This document shows positions 1-11,369 of a DNA stretch of 64,000 nt, piece after piece; positions within the stretch are counted from its first letter, which is position 1, and the number at the start of each line of letters is the position of its first letter. The stretch covers positions 36,508,605 through 36,572,604 of the forward strand of contig CM039462.1 of the NCBI GenBank assembly GCA_022414725.1, in the 5' to 3' direction. The notes under the pieces are model-generated. The model was not told the DNA's origin. It saw nothing but the letters and a program-made list of their open reading frames with translations, and searched no databases. Source of the stretch: Microglena sp. YARC (taxonomy: Eukaryota; Chlorophyta; Chlorophyceae; Chlamydomonadales; Chlamydomonadaceae). Position numbers and translations under genes: made by a program.

Positions 1-177
1 GTTTACGAACCATCAAATCCTAGTTCGTAAACCTAAAATTACGAGGGGGTGTCCGCTTTTTACGAAGTAGAGCCCAACATTTTACAAGGGGGGTTCGTAG
101 AATTTTCCAAGCCAAATTCTAGTTCGTAAAATGCTGTTTTATTCATAGTGTTCCCATTGCAAGTAAGAGACGGGCCC

Positions 178-1062
178 GTGCGTGCGATAACCACGGGGGC
201 GGAGGCATCTTGCTTGCTTGTGATTACAATACATAATCCCCAATCACCATATATGTATATACCATGTAGCTGTGTACATGCAAACATATACGAACCACAT
301 GTAGATGAAATAAAAATAAACCACCTCCATCCTATTTATTTATCTATACATAATAATAATTTATTTTTCAATTGTTTCATGTTCTTTTTAGTTGACACTC
401 GCTTTGCTTGAGCTCGCCATCTTCCACTTGCAATCGACTCAGTAGGAGACGGTTCCCGTCTGCCCGTGCGATACCCACGGGAGGCATCTTGTGATTACCA
501 TATATATACTTGTATGCATACAATTGACAGTGTATGTGTGTGTCGGGGGGGGGGGGGGGGGGGGGTAGACAGCTTATGCGTGTGTGTGGTGGGGGGGGTA
601 TGGACAGTGAATGTGTGTGTGTGTGTGGGGGGGGGGGACAGTGGTGGTGATGGTAGACAGCTTATGTGTGTGTGGGGTGCGTGGGTGGGTGGGGGGGGGG
701 GGTGGGGGGGGGGGGGGGGGCATGTACCACCTATCCTGTATATGTAGGTGGTACATACATACGCACCAACATACATCAGCATACAACCTAATTGTTGGAT
801 TGGTTTAAAAACATCTATATAAATATATAGCTATGTACACATACCTATATATAAGTATACTAATAACCGTCTCCCTTTTGCAAGTAAGACCGGCTCGTGC
901 GATACCCACGCAAGGCATCTTGCTCGCTTGTGTTTACTACACAGTCACTTGATTATTGTGACGGTAGTAGATAGAAGTTCCGGTACTGGTATGGGCATGT
1001 GTGTGCTTAGCATATACAAGAGCCCCGGGCCTCATGTGCGATACCCACGGGAGGCAACTTGT
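178..1062. repeat. Degenerate dispersed direct repeats
   Basis: A motif close to GTGCGATACCCACGGGAGGC followed by ATCTTG occurs near 178-215, 465-492, 897-925 and 1035-1060, often after CTCCC and TTGCAAGTAAGA. The copies are separated by simple repeats. No coding signal is seen. The mirror copies lie in the right arm near 7870, 8020, 8430 and 8710. Confidence 0.6.
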
Positions 1063-1129
1063 ACCACACATATATACTTGAATGCATAAAATTCGCAGTG
1101 TATGTGTTTGTGCAGGCGGTTTGTGTGTG

Positions 1130-1163
<34 letters not shown>

Positions 1164-1340
1164 GGGGGGGGGGGGTGCAGTGGTTGGCCTGGACAATGGT
1201 GGTGATGGTAGACAGCTTATGTGTGGGCGGGGTGGGGGTGATAGTGGTTGATGACCTGGACAGTGGGGGTGAGGGTGGACAGTGTGTGTACACATGTATG
1301 TGTGGGGTGGGGTGGGGGCAATGGTTAGCTTGATTGGACA
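534..1340. repeat. GT and poly-G low-complexity tract
   Basis: The plus strand is almost only G and T, with G runs of about 10-22 bases at 545-566, 628-638 and 690-720 and a (GT)n run at 1116-1162. Predicted peptides here are only Cys/Val/Gly or His/Thr/Pro strings and are not real genes. The C/A-rich mirror is at about 7600-8400. Run lengths differ between the arms, as expected for homopolymer read errors. Confidence 0.85.
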
Positions 1341-1440
1341 GCTGGAGCCTGTTAGCATGGACGGTAATATAAAATGCAATACCGTATGAATCAACAAAAA
1401 TGTAACTCGGTGCCGCTCTTCTGCCCCATACATCTACGCC

Positions 1441-1660
1441 TTTACTACGTTCCCATGTGTCTTACGTTAACTGAAGTAAGATAGCGTAACTTAAGTTAAC
1501 TTATAGCTTAACTTCAATTCACTTAACGTGACTTAACTCAACTTAACTTGTCCACACTTTAATCAACGTTAATATAACGTCAAATGTCGTCCGTTAACTC
1601 TGTGTCAATAACGTGCATAGTTAATCTGTTTTAACTCCCTTTAACGTCCAACACTGTTTC
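1441..1660. other. TTAACTT-rich intergenic sequence
   Basis: Short motifs related to AACTTAAGTTAACTT and TTAACGT recur about every 10-20 bases. No ORF is supported. The stretch lies 5' of the copia fragment, where an LTR or leader could have been, but no LTR ends could be defined. Its mirror is at about 7270-7480. Confidence 0.4.
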
Positions 1661-1671
1661 CATAGTGGGTG

Positions 1672-1815
1672 GTGGTGCTGAAGCTGCTGCTGCTGCTAAT
1701 GCTGCTGATGCTGCTGATGCTGCTGATGCTGCTGATGCTGCTGATGCTGCTGAAGCTGTTGATGCTGATGATGCTGATGCTGCTAATGATGCTGTTGATG
1801 TTGATGATGCAGTAA
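1672..1815 (+). repeat. GCT/GAT trinucleotide repeat
   Basis: This is an imperfect (GCTGAT)n and (GCTGCTGAT)n array of about 140 bp. It reads as Ala/Asp on the plus strand and as Ile/Ser on the minus strand. It sits just upstream of the copia pre-integrase segment and may be a low-complexity part of the old gag-pol, but the frame is not continuous with it. The right-arm mirror at about 7100-7250 differs in copy number. Confidence 0.7.
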
Positions 1816-1922
1816 ATGCTGTTGCTCATTCCCATCACTGCCAGGTTTCTTTTGATAGTACTAGCTGTACTGCCACACAGGCCTCTTCTGTTCTTTGATC
1901 TTTTCCTGTCTCTAGTGATGGT

Positions 1923-2872
1923 GTGTATAAGTTTACTTGTAGGCCTTGTGCCTCTCCCCGTGGGTGTTCTTTTAGTGCTGACCTTATCCAGCCTTTTCAC
2001 TTGATGTTGATGAGGATGGTGGAGTTCTTATTCCTACTACCCGTGAATGGCTGTGGCATCAGCGGCTGGGTCATCCTGGCTATGAAGCCATGCACAGACT
2101 TGTCAGAGGTAAGATGGTTAAGAACTTGCCCCTCACCAAACAGCAAGTGAAGAGACTGGCTAAGATCCCTTGTGATGCTTGTCAGAAGGCTAAGGCCAAG
2201 CGTTTGCCGTTTCCTAAAGAAAACACTACAGAGATCCGTGCACCTCCGCAACGCCTTCACTTAGATATTATGGGACCTGTTCATATTAGGGGCTTGCGTG
2301 GGGAGTTTTATATCCTGTGTCTCACAGATCAATACTCTGCCTATGCTGAGGTATTGGCCTTGAGGTCCAGGGATGAGGCTCCCTTAGCAGTTCAGACTAC
2401 CATCCTTAGGTGGATGACTCAGCTCCATGGGTTTGTTTTCAAATGCCTGAGGTCTGACAAGGCTAAGGATTGTTTAGTTAAGTGGTTCGAGGAATGGTTG
2501 ATCTCGTTTGGGGCAGTGCATGAGTTGTCGATGATGTACACTGCTCAGCAGAATGCTACTGTTGAGAGGTACAATGGGGCCTTGCAGAATGTAGCTAGGA
2601 GTATTCCCTTAGAGTCTAAGCTTCCTAAGTCCTTCTGGCTCTATGCCTTTCTCAGTGCTTGTTATCTTTGCAATCGGCTGCCCAACACGGGTGAAAAGAC
2701 TCCTTATGAGCTGTTCTATGGTGTGGTTCCTGATGTGTCATTGTTACGTGTGTTTGGTTGCCCTTGCTATGTCACTTTAGTCAATGGGAAGAAGCGTAAC
2801 AAGCTTGATGAAAGGGCATTATCTGGTAGACTGGTTGGGTATTCCCTGGCGAGCAAGGGTTATTTTGTTTAG
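1923..2872 (+). pseudogene. Ty1/copia retrotransposon fragment: pre-integrase and integrase
   Basis: The fragment encodes the middle of a copia-type Pol. A GAG-pre-integrase segment comes first (WLWHQRLGHPGYEAMHRL near 2048-2105, in a frame partly split from the main ORF), with a CDACQKAKAKR zinc-binding half-motif near 2170-2205. The integrase core follows from 2090 to 2872. Candidate acidic residues are the Asp of HLDIMGPV, the Asp of LRSDKAKD, and the Glu of NATVERYNGALQ, then the conserved FGCPCYV and GRLVGYS segments. The ORF ends at TTTAGGGTTTAGGG, before any reverse transcriptase or RNase H, and no LTRs were found. It is therefore a 3'-truncated, non-autonomous remnant. The mirror copy in the right arm carries more indels. 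Confidence 0.9.
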
Positions 2873-3557
2873 GGTTTAGGGTATACCTTTAGGTAAAACG
2901 ACGAAGGAAAACGAGCTGAACGCACTATTCTTGAGCTTTGCGGGAAATTTGGCCAGGTGAATAAGCCAAGCCGGTACGGTTTTGTTCGTTGGCGAGTGGC
3001 ATGGGGAATGGGGCGCGGGACCTCCTGGGCAGGCCAACTACACGCGGCCTTCCAGCTATTCGCAGGCGAAGATGTCTTGGAGTGGCGTGGCCCAATCTCA
3101 ACACCTGGGGCTTGGCTTGTTGCGCACTTTCTTGCTTTTCTTTTGCTGGCCAACATTTGATTTTCGATTGCGTGCTCTCCAAACCCCTGGAAGCTAATCT
3201 CCCTCGACCACTACGTGCCTACTGCCTTCCTTCCGCTCGCTTCCTGCTCGGGCCAGGTGTCCCACGCAGGGGCAGAGGGCGGGGGGGGGGGGCGCTGGGA
3301 CAGGGGCCACGCAAGGGGCAAAGGCAGGGGCCACGCCAAAGTACAGCGTACTGCCTATTGAATTCCTTTCCCCTCCCCGTTACATCGTATACCGTTTAGC
3401 TGCCTTTCCCCTCCTCGTCACCTCGCACACCGCTTGGCCCCCCTGCCTTTCCCCTCCACCGTTTAGCCCCCCTGCCTTTCCCCTCCTCGTTACCTCGTAC
3501 ACCGTTTAGCCACTGTTTGTATGCGCGCAACTTCCTTTCTTTCTCGCGCGCAACTTC
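2873..3557. other. No gene seen; GC-rich flank of the copia fragment
   Basis: Two tandem TTTAGGG units lie at about 2869-2883 at the end of the integrase ORF, followed by GC-rich sequence. A run of near-repeats related to GCCCCCCTGCCTTTCCCCTC occupies 3400-3510. Both strands have open stretches of up to about 136 codons, but none has a recognisable domain and the mirror copy does not keep the same frames. Confidence 0.5.
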
Positions 3558-3775
3558 CTTTCCTTCTTTCCTCCGTCTCTTGGCAGCCTGGTTTCTCTCG
3601 ATATTCGACATCAGCGCGCTTGGGAATTTGCGTCTTTTCTTGTTGAAGGACCACAACCCATCAAATCAAGGATTATGCCAAGATCTTAACCGATCTCCGC
3701 CTTGAAACGCGCGCTGATGTCGAATATCGAGAAGAACCAGGCTGCCAAGAGACGGAGGAAAGAGAGAAAGGAAGT
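3558..3775. repeat. Nested inverted repeat inside the palindrome arm
   Basis: About 65 bp ending in CGATATTCGACATCAGCGCG (3558-3625) returns as its reverse complement at about 3709-3775, with a loop of about 80 bp. The right arm holds the same structure at about 5125-5350, so the hairpin predates the large palindrome. Confidence 0.85.
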
Positions 3776-3905
3776 CGTAATTAGTCAGCGTGGAACAGCG
3801 CTGGACAAAGTGACCAGGCTAGAGCAGGCGCGGGGTGCAAAGCTATTGCTTGAGCAGGAGGTGCTTAACATGGACACGGTGCGTTTCATCGATATTCTGC
3901 GCTGA
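3702..3905 (+). CDS. Small Lys/Arg-rich ORF, unknown
   Basis: The 67-codon ORF starts in the nested inverted repeat with a basic segment (AAKRRRKERKEV), followed by a stretch that could form a short helix. AATAAA lies about 20 bp after the stop, near 3923. No family is recognised. The N-terminal half is simply the antisense of the neighbouring inverted copy, so a real protein is doubtful. It could be the tail of a rearranged host gene. Confidence 0.2.
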   Translation: MKRALMSNIEKNQAAKRRRKERKEVVISQRGTALDKVTRLEQARGAKLLLEQEVLNMDTVRFIDILR

Positions 3906-4229
3906 GCATCGCTTTTTAAATGTAATAAAGTTGACTCTGATTCATTCTGTTTGAATTTATGCAGGTTGAACTACCTCTCACCCCAGAGGGAGTAAGCGCC
4001 ACCTTCTCTCCACGCAAAGCGAACGCAAGCTGCAGCTAGGGTCCCGCAGACCCCGTTGCCAAACGAACCCTCTTCGCCCTGTTGGGGGTGGACGGGTTTT
4101 GTCATGCCAATCCTAGCCTTCAAGAGAAGGCCAGGAATGCCCTCCTCTACTTCTTAGCGATGGCTATGCTAGTAGGTATTGTCGACCTAAAGTCATCTGG
4201 GCTCGGAGACGCTGTGGTCGTCCAACTCA

Positions 4230-4673
4230 TACATACATAAGATACAGGTACATACATACATACATAGGTGGTGCATGTGGTGCATAGTACATACATACAT
4301 ACATACATACAGGGTACATACATACATACAGATAGATAAATAATACATACATACATAGATGGGACATACATACAAACATACAGGGAGTACATACATTCAT
4401 ACATACATACATACATTCATAAACATACATGCATTCATGTCATTCATGCATTATACATAAATACCTATCTCATTCCCTACTGCTATCTATGTGTCCCATC
4501 TCCCACCCCTTCATCTATCCCCACACCTACATCCTATGTTCTTCCCCTTCCTCCCCATGGTCATACCCCTATGTCACATGTATGTTATGAGTACTCCCCA
4601 AGGACACCATGCACACTGTATATGTCTCCGCATCCATACCATGTATGTATCTTCTTCACCCATTCTTATGTCC
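4230..4673. repeat. Palindrome loop with ACAT microsatellite
   Basis: This is the 444-bp non-duplicated centre of the inverted repeat. Bases 4230-4440 are an imperfect (ACAT)n array, and 4441-4673 is C/T-rich with no gene. Tyr/Cys/Val-rich predicted peptides across the array come from the tetranucleotide repeat. Confidence 0.85.
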
Positions 4674-4944
4674 TGAGTTGGACGACCACAGCGTCTCCGA
4701 GCCCAGATGACTTTAGGTCGACAATACCTACTAGCATAGCCATCGCTAAGAAGTAGAGGAGGGCATTCCTGGCCTTCTCTTGAAGGCTAGGATTGGCATG
4801 ACAAAACCCGTCCACCCCCAACAGGGCGAAGAGGGTTCGTTTGCAACGGGGTCTGCGGGACCCTAGCTGCAGCTTGCGTTCGCTTTGCGTGGAGAGAAAG
4901 GTGGCGCTTACTCCCTCTGGGGTGAGAGGTAGTTCAACCTGCAT
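4666..4944 (-). CDS. Hypothetical ORF, present in both palindrome arms
   Basis: The 92-codon ORF contains LPLTPEGVSATF, RCKRTLFALLGVDGFCHA and a hydrophobic stretch (LLYFLAMAMLVGIVDL) that could be a membrane helix. The same sequence runs on the plus strand at 3960-4229, where single-base differences break the frame. AATAAA lies upstream of the start in both arms, so this may be the 3' end of a host transcript. No family is recognised. Given the hydrophobic C-terminal part, a fragment of a membrane protein is possible but unproven. Confidence 0.3.
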   Translation of the reverse strand: MQVELPLTPEGVSATFLSTQSERKLQLGSRRPRCKRTLFALLGVDGFCHANPSLQEKARNALLYFLAMAMLVGIVDLKSSGLGDAVVVQLRT

Positions 4945-7900
4945 AAATTCAAACAGAATGAATCAGAGTCAACTTTATTACATTTAAAAAGCGATGCTCA
5001 GCGCAGAATATCGATGAAACGCACCGTGTCCATGTTAAGCACCTCCTGCTCAAGCAATAGCTTTGCACCCCGCGCCTGCTCTAGCCTGGTCACTTTGTCC
5101 AGCGCTGTTCCCACGCTGACTAATTACGACTTCCTTTCTCTCTTTCCTCCGTCTCTTGGCAGCCTGGTTCTTCTCGATATTCGACATCAGCGCGCGTTTC
5201 CAAGGCGGAGATCGGTTTAAGATCTTGGCATAATCCTTGATTTTGATGGGTTGTGGTCCTTCAACAAGAAAAGACGCAAATTCCCAAGCGCGCTGATGTC
5301 GAATATCGAGAGAAACCAGGCTGCCAAGAGACGGAGGAAAGAAGGAAAGGAAGTTGCGCGCGAGAAAGAAAGGAAGTTGCGCGCATACAAACAGTGGCTA
5401 AACGGTGTACGAGGTAACGAGGAGGGGAAAGGCAGGGGGGCTAAACGGTGGAGGGGAAAGGCAGGGGGGCCAAGCGGTGTGCGAGGTGACGAGGAGGGGA
5501 AAGGCAGCTAAACGGTATACGATGTAACGGGGAGGGAAAGGAATTCAATAGGCAGTACGCTGTACTTTGGCGTGGCCCCTGCCTTTGCCCCTTGCGTGGC
5601 CCTGTCCCAGCGCCCCCCCCCCGCCCTCTGCCCCTGCGTGGGACACCTGGCCCGAGCAGGAAGCGAGCGGAAGGAAGGCAGTAGGCACGTAGTGGTCGAG
5701 GGAGATTAGCTTCCAGGGGTTTGGAGAGCACGCAATCGAAAATCAAATGTTGGCCAGCAAAAGAAAAGCAAGAAAGTGCGCAACAAGCCAAGCCCCAGGT
5801 GTTGAGATTGGGCCACGCCACTCCAAGACATCTTCGCCTGCGAATAGCTGGAAGGCCGCGTGTATTGGCCTGCCCAGGAGGTCCCGCGCCCCATTCCCCA
5901 TGCCACTCGCCAACGAACAAAACCGTACCGGCTTGGCTTATTCACCTGGCCAAATTTCCGCAAAAGCTCAAGAAATAGTGCGTTCAGCTCGTTTTCCTTC
6001 GTCGTTTACCTAAAGGTATACCCTAAACCCTAAACAAAATAACCCTTGCTCGCCAGGGAATACCCAACCAGTCTACCAGATAATGCCCTTTCATCAAGCT
6101 TGTTACGCTTCTTCCCATTGACTAAAGTGACATAGCAAGGGCAACCAAACACACGTAACAATGACACATCAGGAACCACACCATAGAACAGCTCATAAGG
6201 AGTCTTTTCACCCGTGTTGGGCAGCCGATTGCAAAGATAACAAGCACTGAGAAAGGCATAGAGCCAGAAGGACTTAGGAAGCTTTAGACTCTAAGGGAAT
6301 ACTCCATAGCTACATTCTGCAAGGCCCCATTGTACCTCTCAACAGTAGCATTCTGCCTGAGCAGTGTACATCATCGACAACTCATGCACTGCCCCAAACG
6401 AGATCAACCATTCCTCGAACCACTTAACTAAACAATCCTTAGCCTTGTCAGACCTCAGGCATTTGAAAACAAACCCATGGAGCTGAGTCATCCACCTAAG
6501 GATGGTAGTCTGAACTGCTAAGGGAGCCTCATCCCTGGACCTCAAAGGCCAATAACCTCAGCATAGGCAGAGTATTGATCTGTGAGACACAGGATATAAA
6601 ACTCCCCACGCAAGCCCCTAATATGAACAGGTCCCATAATATCTAAGTGAAGGCGTTGCGGAGGTGCACGGATCTCTGTAGTGTTTTCTTTAGGAAACGG
6701 CAAAACGCTTGGCCTTAGCCTTCTGACAAGCATCACAAGGGATCTTAGCCAGTCTCTTCACTTGCTGTTTGGTGAGGGGCAAGTTCTTAACCATCTTAAA
6801 CCTCTGACAAGTCTGTGCATGGCTTCATAGCCAGGATGACCCAGCCGCTGATGCCACAGCCATTCACGGGTAAGTAGGAATAAGAACCCACCTATCCTCA
6901 TCAACATCAAGTGAAAAAGGCTGGATAAGGTCAGCACTAAAAGAACACCCACGGGGAGAGGCACAAGGCCCTACAAGTAAACTTATACACCACCATCACT
7001 AGAGACAGGAAAAGATCAAAAGAACAGAAGAAGGCCTGTGTGTGGCAGTACAGCTAGTACTATCAAAAGAAACCTGGCAGTGATGGGAATGAGCAACAGC
7101 ATTTACTGCATCATCAACATCAACAGCATCATTAGCAGCATCAGCATCATCAGCATCAACAGCTTCAGCAGCATCAGCAGCATCAAGCAGCATCAGCAGC
7201 CATCAGCAGCATCAGCAGCATTAGCCAGCAGCAGCAGCTTCAGCACCACCACCCACTATGGAAACAGTGTTGGACGTTAAAGGGAGTTAAAAAACAGATT
7301 AACTATGCACGTTATTTGACACAGAGTTAACGGACGACATTTGACGTTATATTAACGTTGATTAAAGTGTTGGACAAGTTAAGTTGAGTTAAGTCACGTT
7401 AAAGTGAATTGAAGTTAAGCTGTAAGTTTTAACTTAAGTTACGTCTATCTTACTTCAGTAACGTAAGAACACATGGAACGTAGTAAAGGCGTAGATGTAT
7501 GGGGCAGAAGAAGCGGCACCGATTACTTTTTTGTTGATCATACGGATTGCATTTTAATATTACTGTCCATTGCTAACAGGCTCCAGCTGTCAATCAAGCT
7601 AACCATTGCCCCACCCCACCGCCACACATACATGTGTAACCATTCTGTCCACCCTTCACCCACTGTCCAGGTCATCAACCACTATCACCCCACCCCGCCC
7701 ACACTAAGCTGTCTACCAATCACCAACCATTGTCCAGCCAACCACTGCCCCACACACACACCACCAAACACACAGCACACACCACACACACAAACCGCCT
7801 GCACAAAACACATACATCTGCGAATTTTAATGCATTCAAGTTATATATTGTGTGGTACAAGTTGCCTCCCGTGGGTATTCGCACATGAGCCCGGGGCTTC

Positions 7901-8930
7901 CTTTTGTAATATGCTAAGCACACACATGCCCATACCAAGTAGCCGGAACTTCTATCTACTACCGGTCACAATAATCAAAGTGAAATGTGTAGTAAACACA
8001 GCGAGCAAGATGCCTTGCGTGGGTAGTCGCACGACCGGTCTACTTGCGCAAGAAGGGAGACGTTATTAGTATACTTATAATATGGTATGTGTACATAGCT
8101 ATATATTATATAGTATGTTTTTAAACCATCCAACAATTAGTATGTATGCTGATGTATGTTGGTGCGTATGTATACACTACATAACAGGTATAGGTGGTAC
8201 AATGCCCCCCCCCCACCCCCCCACCCCCCACCCCACACACCCACGCACCCCACACACACATAAGCTGCTACCAATCACCACCACTGCCCCCACACACATG
8301 TCACACATTCAACTGTCATACCCCCCCGCCACCACACACACGCATAAGCTGTCTAACCCCCCCCCCCCCCCGACACACACATACAACTGTCCAATTGTAT
8401 GCAACAAGTATATATTATGGTACTCAAAGATGCCTCCGTGGGTATCGGCCCGGGCAGAAACGGAAACCGCTCCTATCTGATCGATTGCACGTGGAAGTGG
8501 CGAGCTCAAGCAAGCGATGTGTCAAACTAAAAAGAACATGAAACAATTGAAAAAATAAATTATTATTATGTATAGATAAATAAATAGATGGAGGTGGTTT
8601 ATTTTTATTTCATCTACATGTGGTTCGTATATGTTTGCATGTAAAAACAGCTACATGGTAATACATATATGGTGATTGGATTAATGTATTGTAATCACAA
8701 GCAAGCAAGATGCCTCCGCCCCCGTGGTTTATCGAACGCACGGGCCCGTCTCTTACTTGCAATGGGAACACTATGAATAAATACACAGCATTTTACGAAC
8801 TAGAAATTTGGCTTGGAAAAATATTCTACGAACCCCCCTTGTAAATGTTTGGGGCTCTACTTCAGTACAAAAGCGGACACCCCCTCGTAATTTTAAGTGT
8901 TTACGAACTAAGGATTGATGTTTCGTAAAC
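4674..8930. repeat. Right arm of the large inverted repeat
   Basis: Reverse complement of 1-4229, holding mirror copies of each left-arm feature: the hypothetical ORF (4674-4944), the nested hairpin (about 5125-5350), the copia fragment (about 6041-6990), the trinucleotide array (about 7100-7250), the TTAACTT-rich part (about 7270-7480) and the C/A-rich simple repeats (about 7600-8400). The arms differ mainly by one-base indels and homopolymer length. Bases 8931-8956 run past the left arm's window edge. Confidence 0.93.
6041..6990 (-). pseudogene. Ty1/copia integrase fragment (mirror copy)
   Basis: This is the right-arm counterpart of 1923-2872. The integrase frame is broken several times: near 6735 after the CQKAKAKR region, near 6545, and near 6340, where the NATVERYN motif is lost to a frameshift. 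The intact left copy shows that the breaks arose after the duplication or are read errors. No reverse transcriptase or LTR is present. Confidence 0.85.
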
Positions 8931-8956
8931 TGAAATGGAGCGATTCGTAAAATTCC

Positions 8957-9956
8957 NNNNNNNNNNNNNNNNNNNNNNNNNNNNNNNNNNNNNNNNNNNN
9001 NNNNNNNNNNNNNNNNNNNNNNNNNNNNNNNNNNNNNNNNNNNNNNNNNNNNNNNNNNNNNNNNNNNNNNNNNNNNNNNNNNNNNNNNNNNNNNNNNNNN
9101 NNNNNNNNNNNNNNNNNNNNNNNNNNNNNNNNNNNNNNNNNNNNNNNNNNNNNNNNNNNNNNNNNNNNNNNNNNNNNNNNNNNNNNNNNNNNNNNNNNNN
9201 NNNNNNNNNNNNNNNNNNNNNNNNNNNNNNNNNNNNNNNNNNNNNNNNNNNNNNNNNNNNNNNNNNNNNNNNNNNNNNNNNNNNNNNNNNNNNNNNNNNN
9301 NNNNNNNNNNNNNNNNNNNNNNNNNNNNNNNNNNNNNNNNNNNNNNNNNNNNNNNNNNNNNNNNNNNNNNNNNNNNNNNNNNNNNNNNNNNNNNNNNNNN
9401 NNNNNNNNNNNNNNNNNNNNNNNNNNNNNNNNNNNNNNNNNNNNNNNNNNNNNNNNNNNNNNNNNNNNNNNNNNNNNNNNNNNNNNNNNNNNNNNNNNNN
9501 NNNNNNNNNNNNNNNNNNNNNNNNNNNNNNNNNNNNNNNNNNNNNNNNNNNNNNNNNNNNNNNNNNNNNNNNNNNNNNNNNNNNNNNNNNNNNNNNNNNN
9601 NNNNNNNNNNNNNNNNNNNNNNNNNNNNNNNNNNNNNNNNNNNNNNNNNNNNNNNNNNNNNNNNNNNNNNNNNNNNNNNNNNNNNNNNNNNNNNNNNNNN
9701 NNNNNNNNNNNNNNNNNNNNNNNNNNNNNNNNNNNNNNNNNNNNNNNNNNNNNNNNNNNNNNNNNNNNNNNNNNNNNNNNNNNNNNNNNNNNNNNNNNNN
9801 NNNNNNNNNNNNNNNNNNNNNNNNNNNNNNNNNNNNNNNNNNNNNNNNNNNNNNNNNNNNNNNNNNNNNNNNNNNNNNNNNNNNNNNNNNNNNNNNNNNN
9901 NNNNNNNNNNNNNNNNNNNNNNNNNNNNNNNNNNNNNNNNNNNNNNNNNNNNNNNN
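8957..9956. other. Assembly gap of exactly 1,000 N
   Basis: A round 1,000-base N run is a scaffolding placeholder. Sequence on either side shares nothing: palindromic host-type DNA on the left, a decayed Fanzor transposon on the right. Linkage between the two contigs should not be assumed. Confidence 0.98.
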
Positions 9957-11270
9957 GGGGGGGTCTTTGCAACGAACACACACATTGGGTCGACCTCGGA
10001 AAACTCGCGAGTCTTGGTCTGCTTCTTTAATCGCGTCCCTCGTCCTGATTGAAAATATTTTTCTTCTCGCCTAATAAAGTGGTAAACCATTACGCGTCAG
10101 TTAGGTGCATGTAAACACAATTCTTTCCCAGAAGGATGTTTTTCCACATCGAAGACCGACTCCCATGCTCCTTGTTCGTTATCAGCTCTTTTCGAGACTG
10201 CGTCGACGAGAACCCACGCCTTGAAGGAACGCCCCAGTAGCGCCCGTCGGTGTCCTATGTGATGAAGGCGTGCTGATCGTTGGATGGAGCGATGTGACCG
10301 CTTGGCGTAGCCCTCGTCTCTGTGGCCTCGAGTTGATTGATGAAATTTGTACGGATCATCTGCCGCGTTGAAAGCCTCTTAATATCCCCCCACGTCGGTT
10401 GATCCCTGTCCTGTCTTGTCCGCTGATCGAGGCTGAACTCATCAACTATCTTTGTTCCGTCCGAGGTAAAGAATGTATCGCTATAGATGTCTTCCTTTAT
10501 CCCCAAAGTGGCATATCGTAGAGATGTACGGTGAATACGGTTCTCAATAGCCGTGCTCATGAAGTCGATTGAACTCCTTGGCCAAGATCCTGTTTCCTTC
10601 GAGTAAACGAACTTCTTGATCCATGTGGATGAGATGGAAGCGTCGTAGTTTAAAGTGAAATGTTAGGTATGTCTCATGACGCGTGGCTGTACAGTTTCGA
10701 ATCACGACAATGGGAAGCGAGGCGATGGCACCACTGGTATTGTTCTTCTCTCTTCCTTTTTCACAATTACCAAGCGTTATCGCGCCCCTGCAATCTCTCC
10801 CTAAACAATAGTTGTTGTAAAAGAACCTTTCGACTGTGTCCCGTCTTCCATGTGCGCTCTGTCTCGACCGCTATTCCTTATAGAGCTCCGAATTGAAGTC
10901 TGGCGACCTAGGGAAACTACAGTGGAAGTTGCGCGATCTGGTACCGCCTCGAAGAATTTTTTAATATCCGGTTCAACCGCACAACAGTCAAGATAAGTCC
11001 TCTTGGATACGCTGTCGACCCGCTCCCTTAATCACCTTGGTTGATAACGTCCTTGTCCTTATCCGCTATGATTACCAGTGTACTACTTTACCACTTCTCC
11101 TCTATTCCGTTTTCCTGTCCTTAATTTGGCCGCCCACCCGTCTGCCGGTAACGCTTGTACGGAGCTCTTAATTGACTATCGTCTCCATTAGTAAGACAAT
11201 ACTATTCTTGTAACTCAAGGTCCAGAATTGTATTAATGACTTTCGAAAAAAAGTCCCTACTTGTTTTCTC
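9957..11270 (-). pseudogene. Fanzor (TnpB-like) remnant, copy 3
   Basis: The reverse complement of 9957-10090 matches the stretch around the RuvC-I motif of the Fanzor at 25464-27524. Bases 10240-10560 match its central region (IENRIHRTSLRYATLGIKED and on), and 10880-11270 match its N-terminal part. The C-terminal third, with RuvC-II and RuvC-III, would lie inside the N gap. No frame is open for more than about 100 codons. Nuclease activity cannot be expected from what is visible. Confidence 0.8.
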
Positions 11271-11369
11271 TTTAACAGAACTCAAAGCCTTATACACATC
11301 GCTTTATATAAATCAACGCGTTTTGACGTATGAGAACATCCCCTTCTATGGGTGAACCAAGGTAGTAGG

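Larger units (their letters stand above)
1..4229. repeat. Left arm of a large inverted repeat
   Basis: Bases 1-4229 reappear as the reverse complement in 4674-8930, with only scattered indels and substitutions. Anchor pairs: the GTTTACGAAC...GTTCGTAAAC palindrome at 1-32 matches 8899-8930; the copia integrase at 2090-2872 matches about 6041-6830; the GACGCTGTGGTCGTCC segment at 4209-4224 matches about 4679-4694. The arm reaches the window edge, so it may be longer. It could be a real palindrome or a fold-back read artefact. Confidence 0.93.

Noticed and set aside
466..1433. Several Cys/Val/Gly- or His/Thr/Pro-rich ORFs
   Set aside because: They are translations of GT and poly-G tracts, with no domain and unstable run lengths between the two palindrome arms.
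2869..3399. ORFs of 67-136 codons in the GC-rich copia flank
   Set aside because: All frames on both strands are open by chance in GC-rich sequence. The mirror arm does not preserve any one of them, and no domain is seen.
1..4229. Full-length copia element with LTRs
   Set aside because: No paired LTRs, primer-binding site, reverse transcriptase or RNase H were found. Only the pre-integrase and integrase segments are present.
1..8930. Terminal inverted repeats of a giant-virus genome
   Set aside because: The arms hold copia retrotransposon and simple-repeat DNA and no viral genes. They are joined by a short loop, not placed at two genome ends.
8771..10090. Open frames of 357-439 codons across 8771-10090
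   Set aside because: They consist almost wholly of the N gap.
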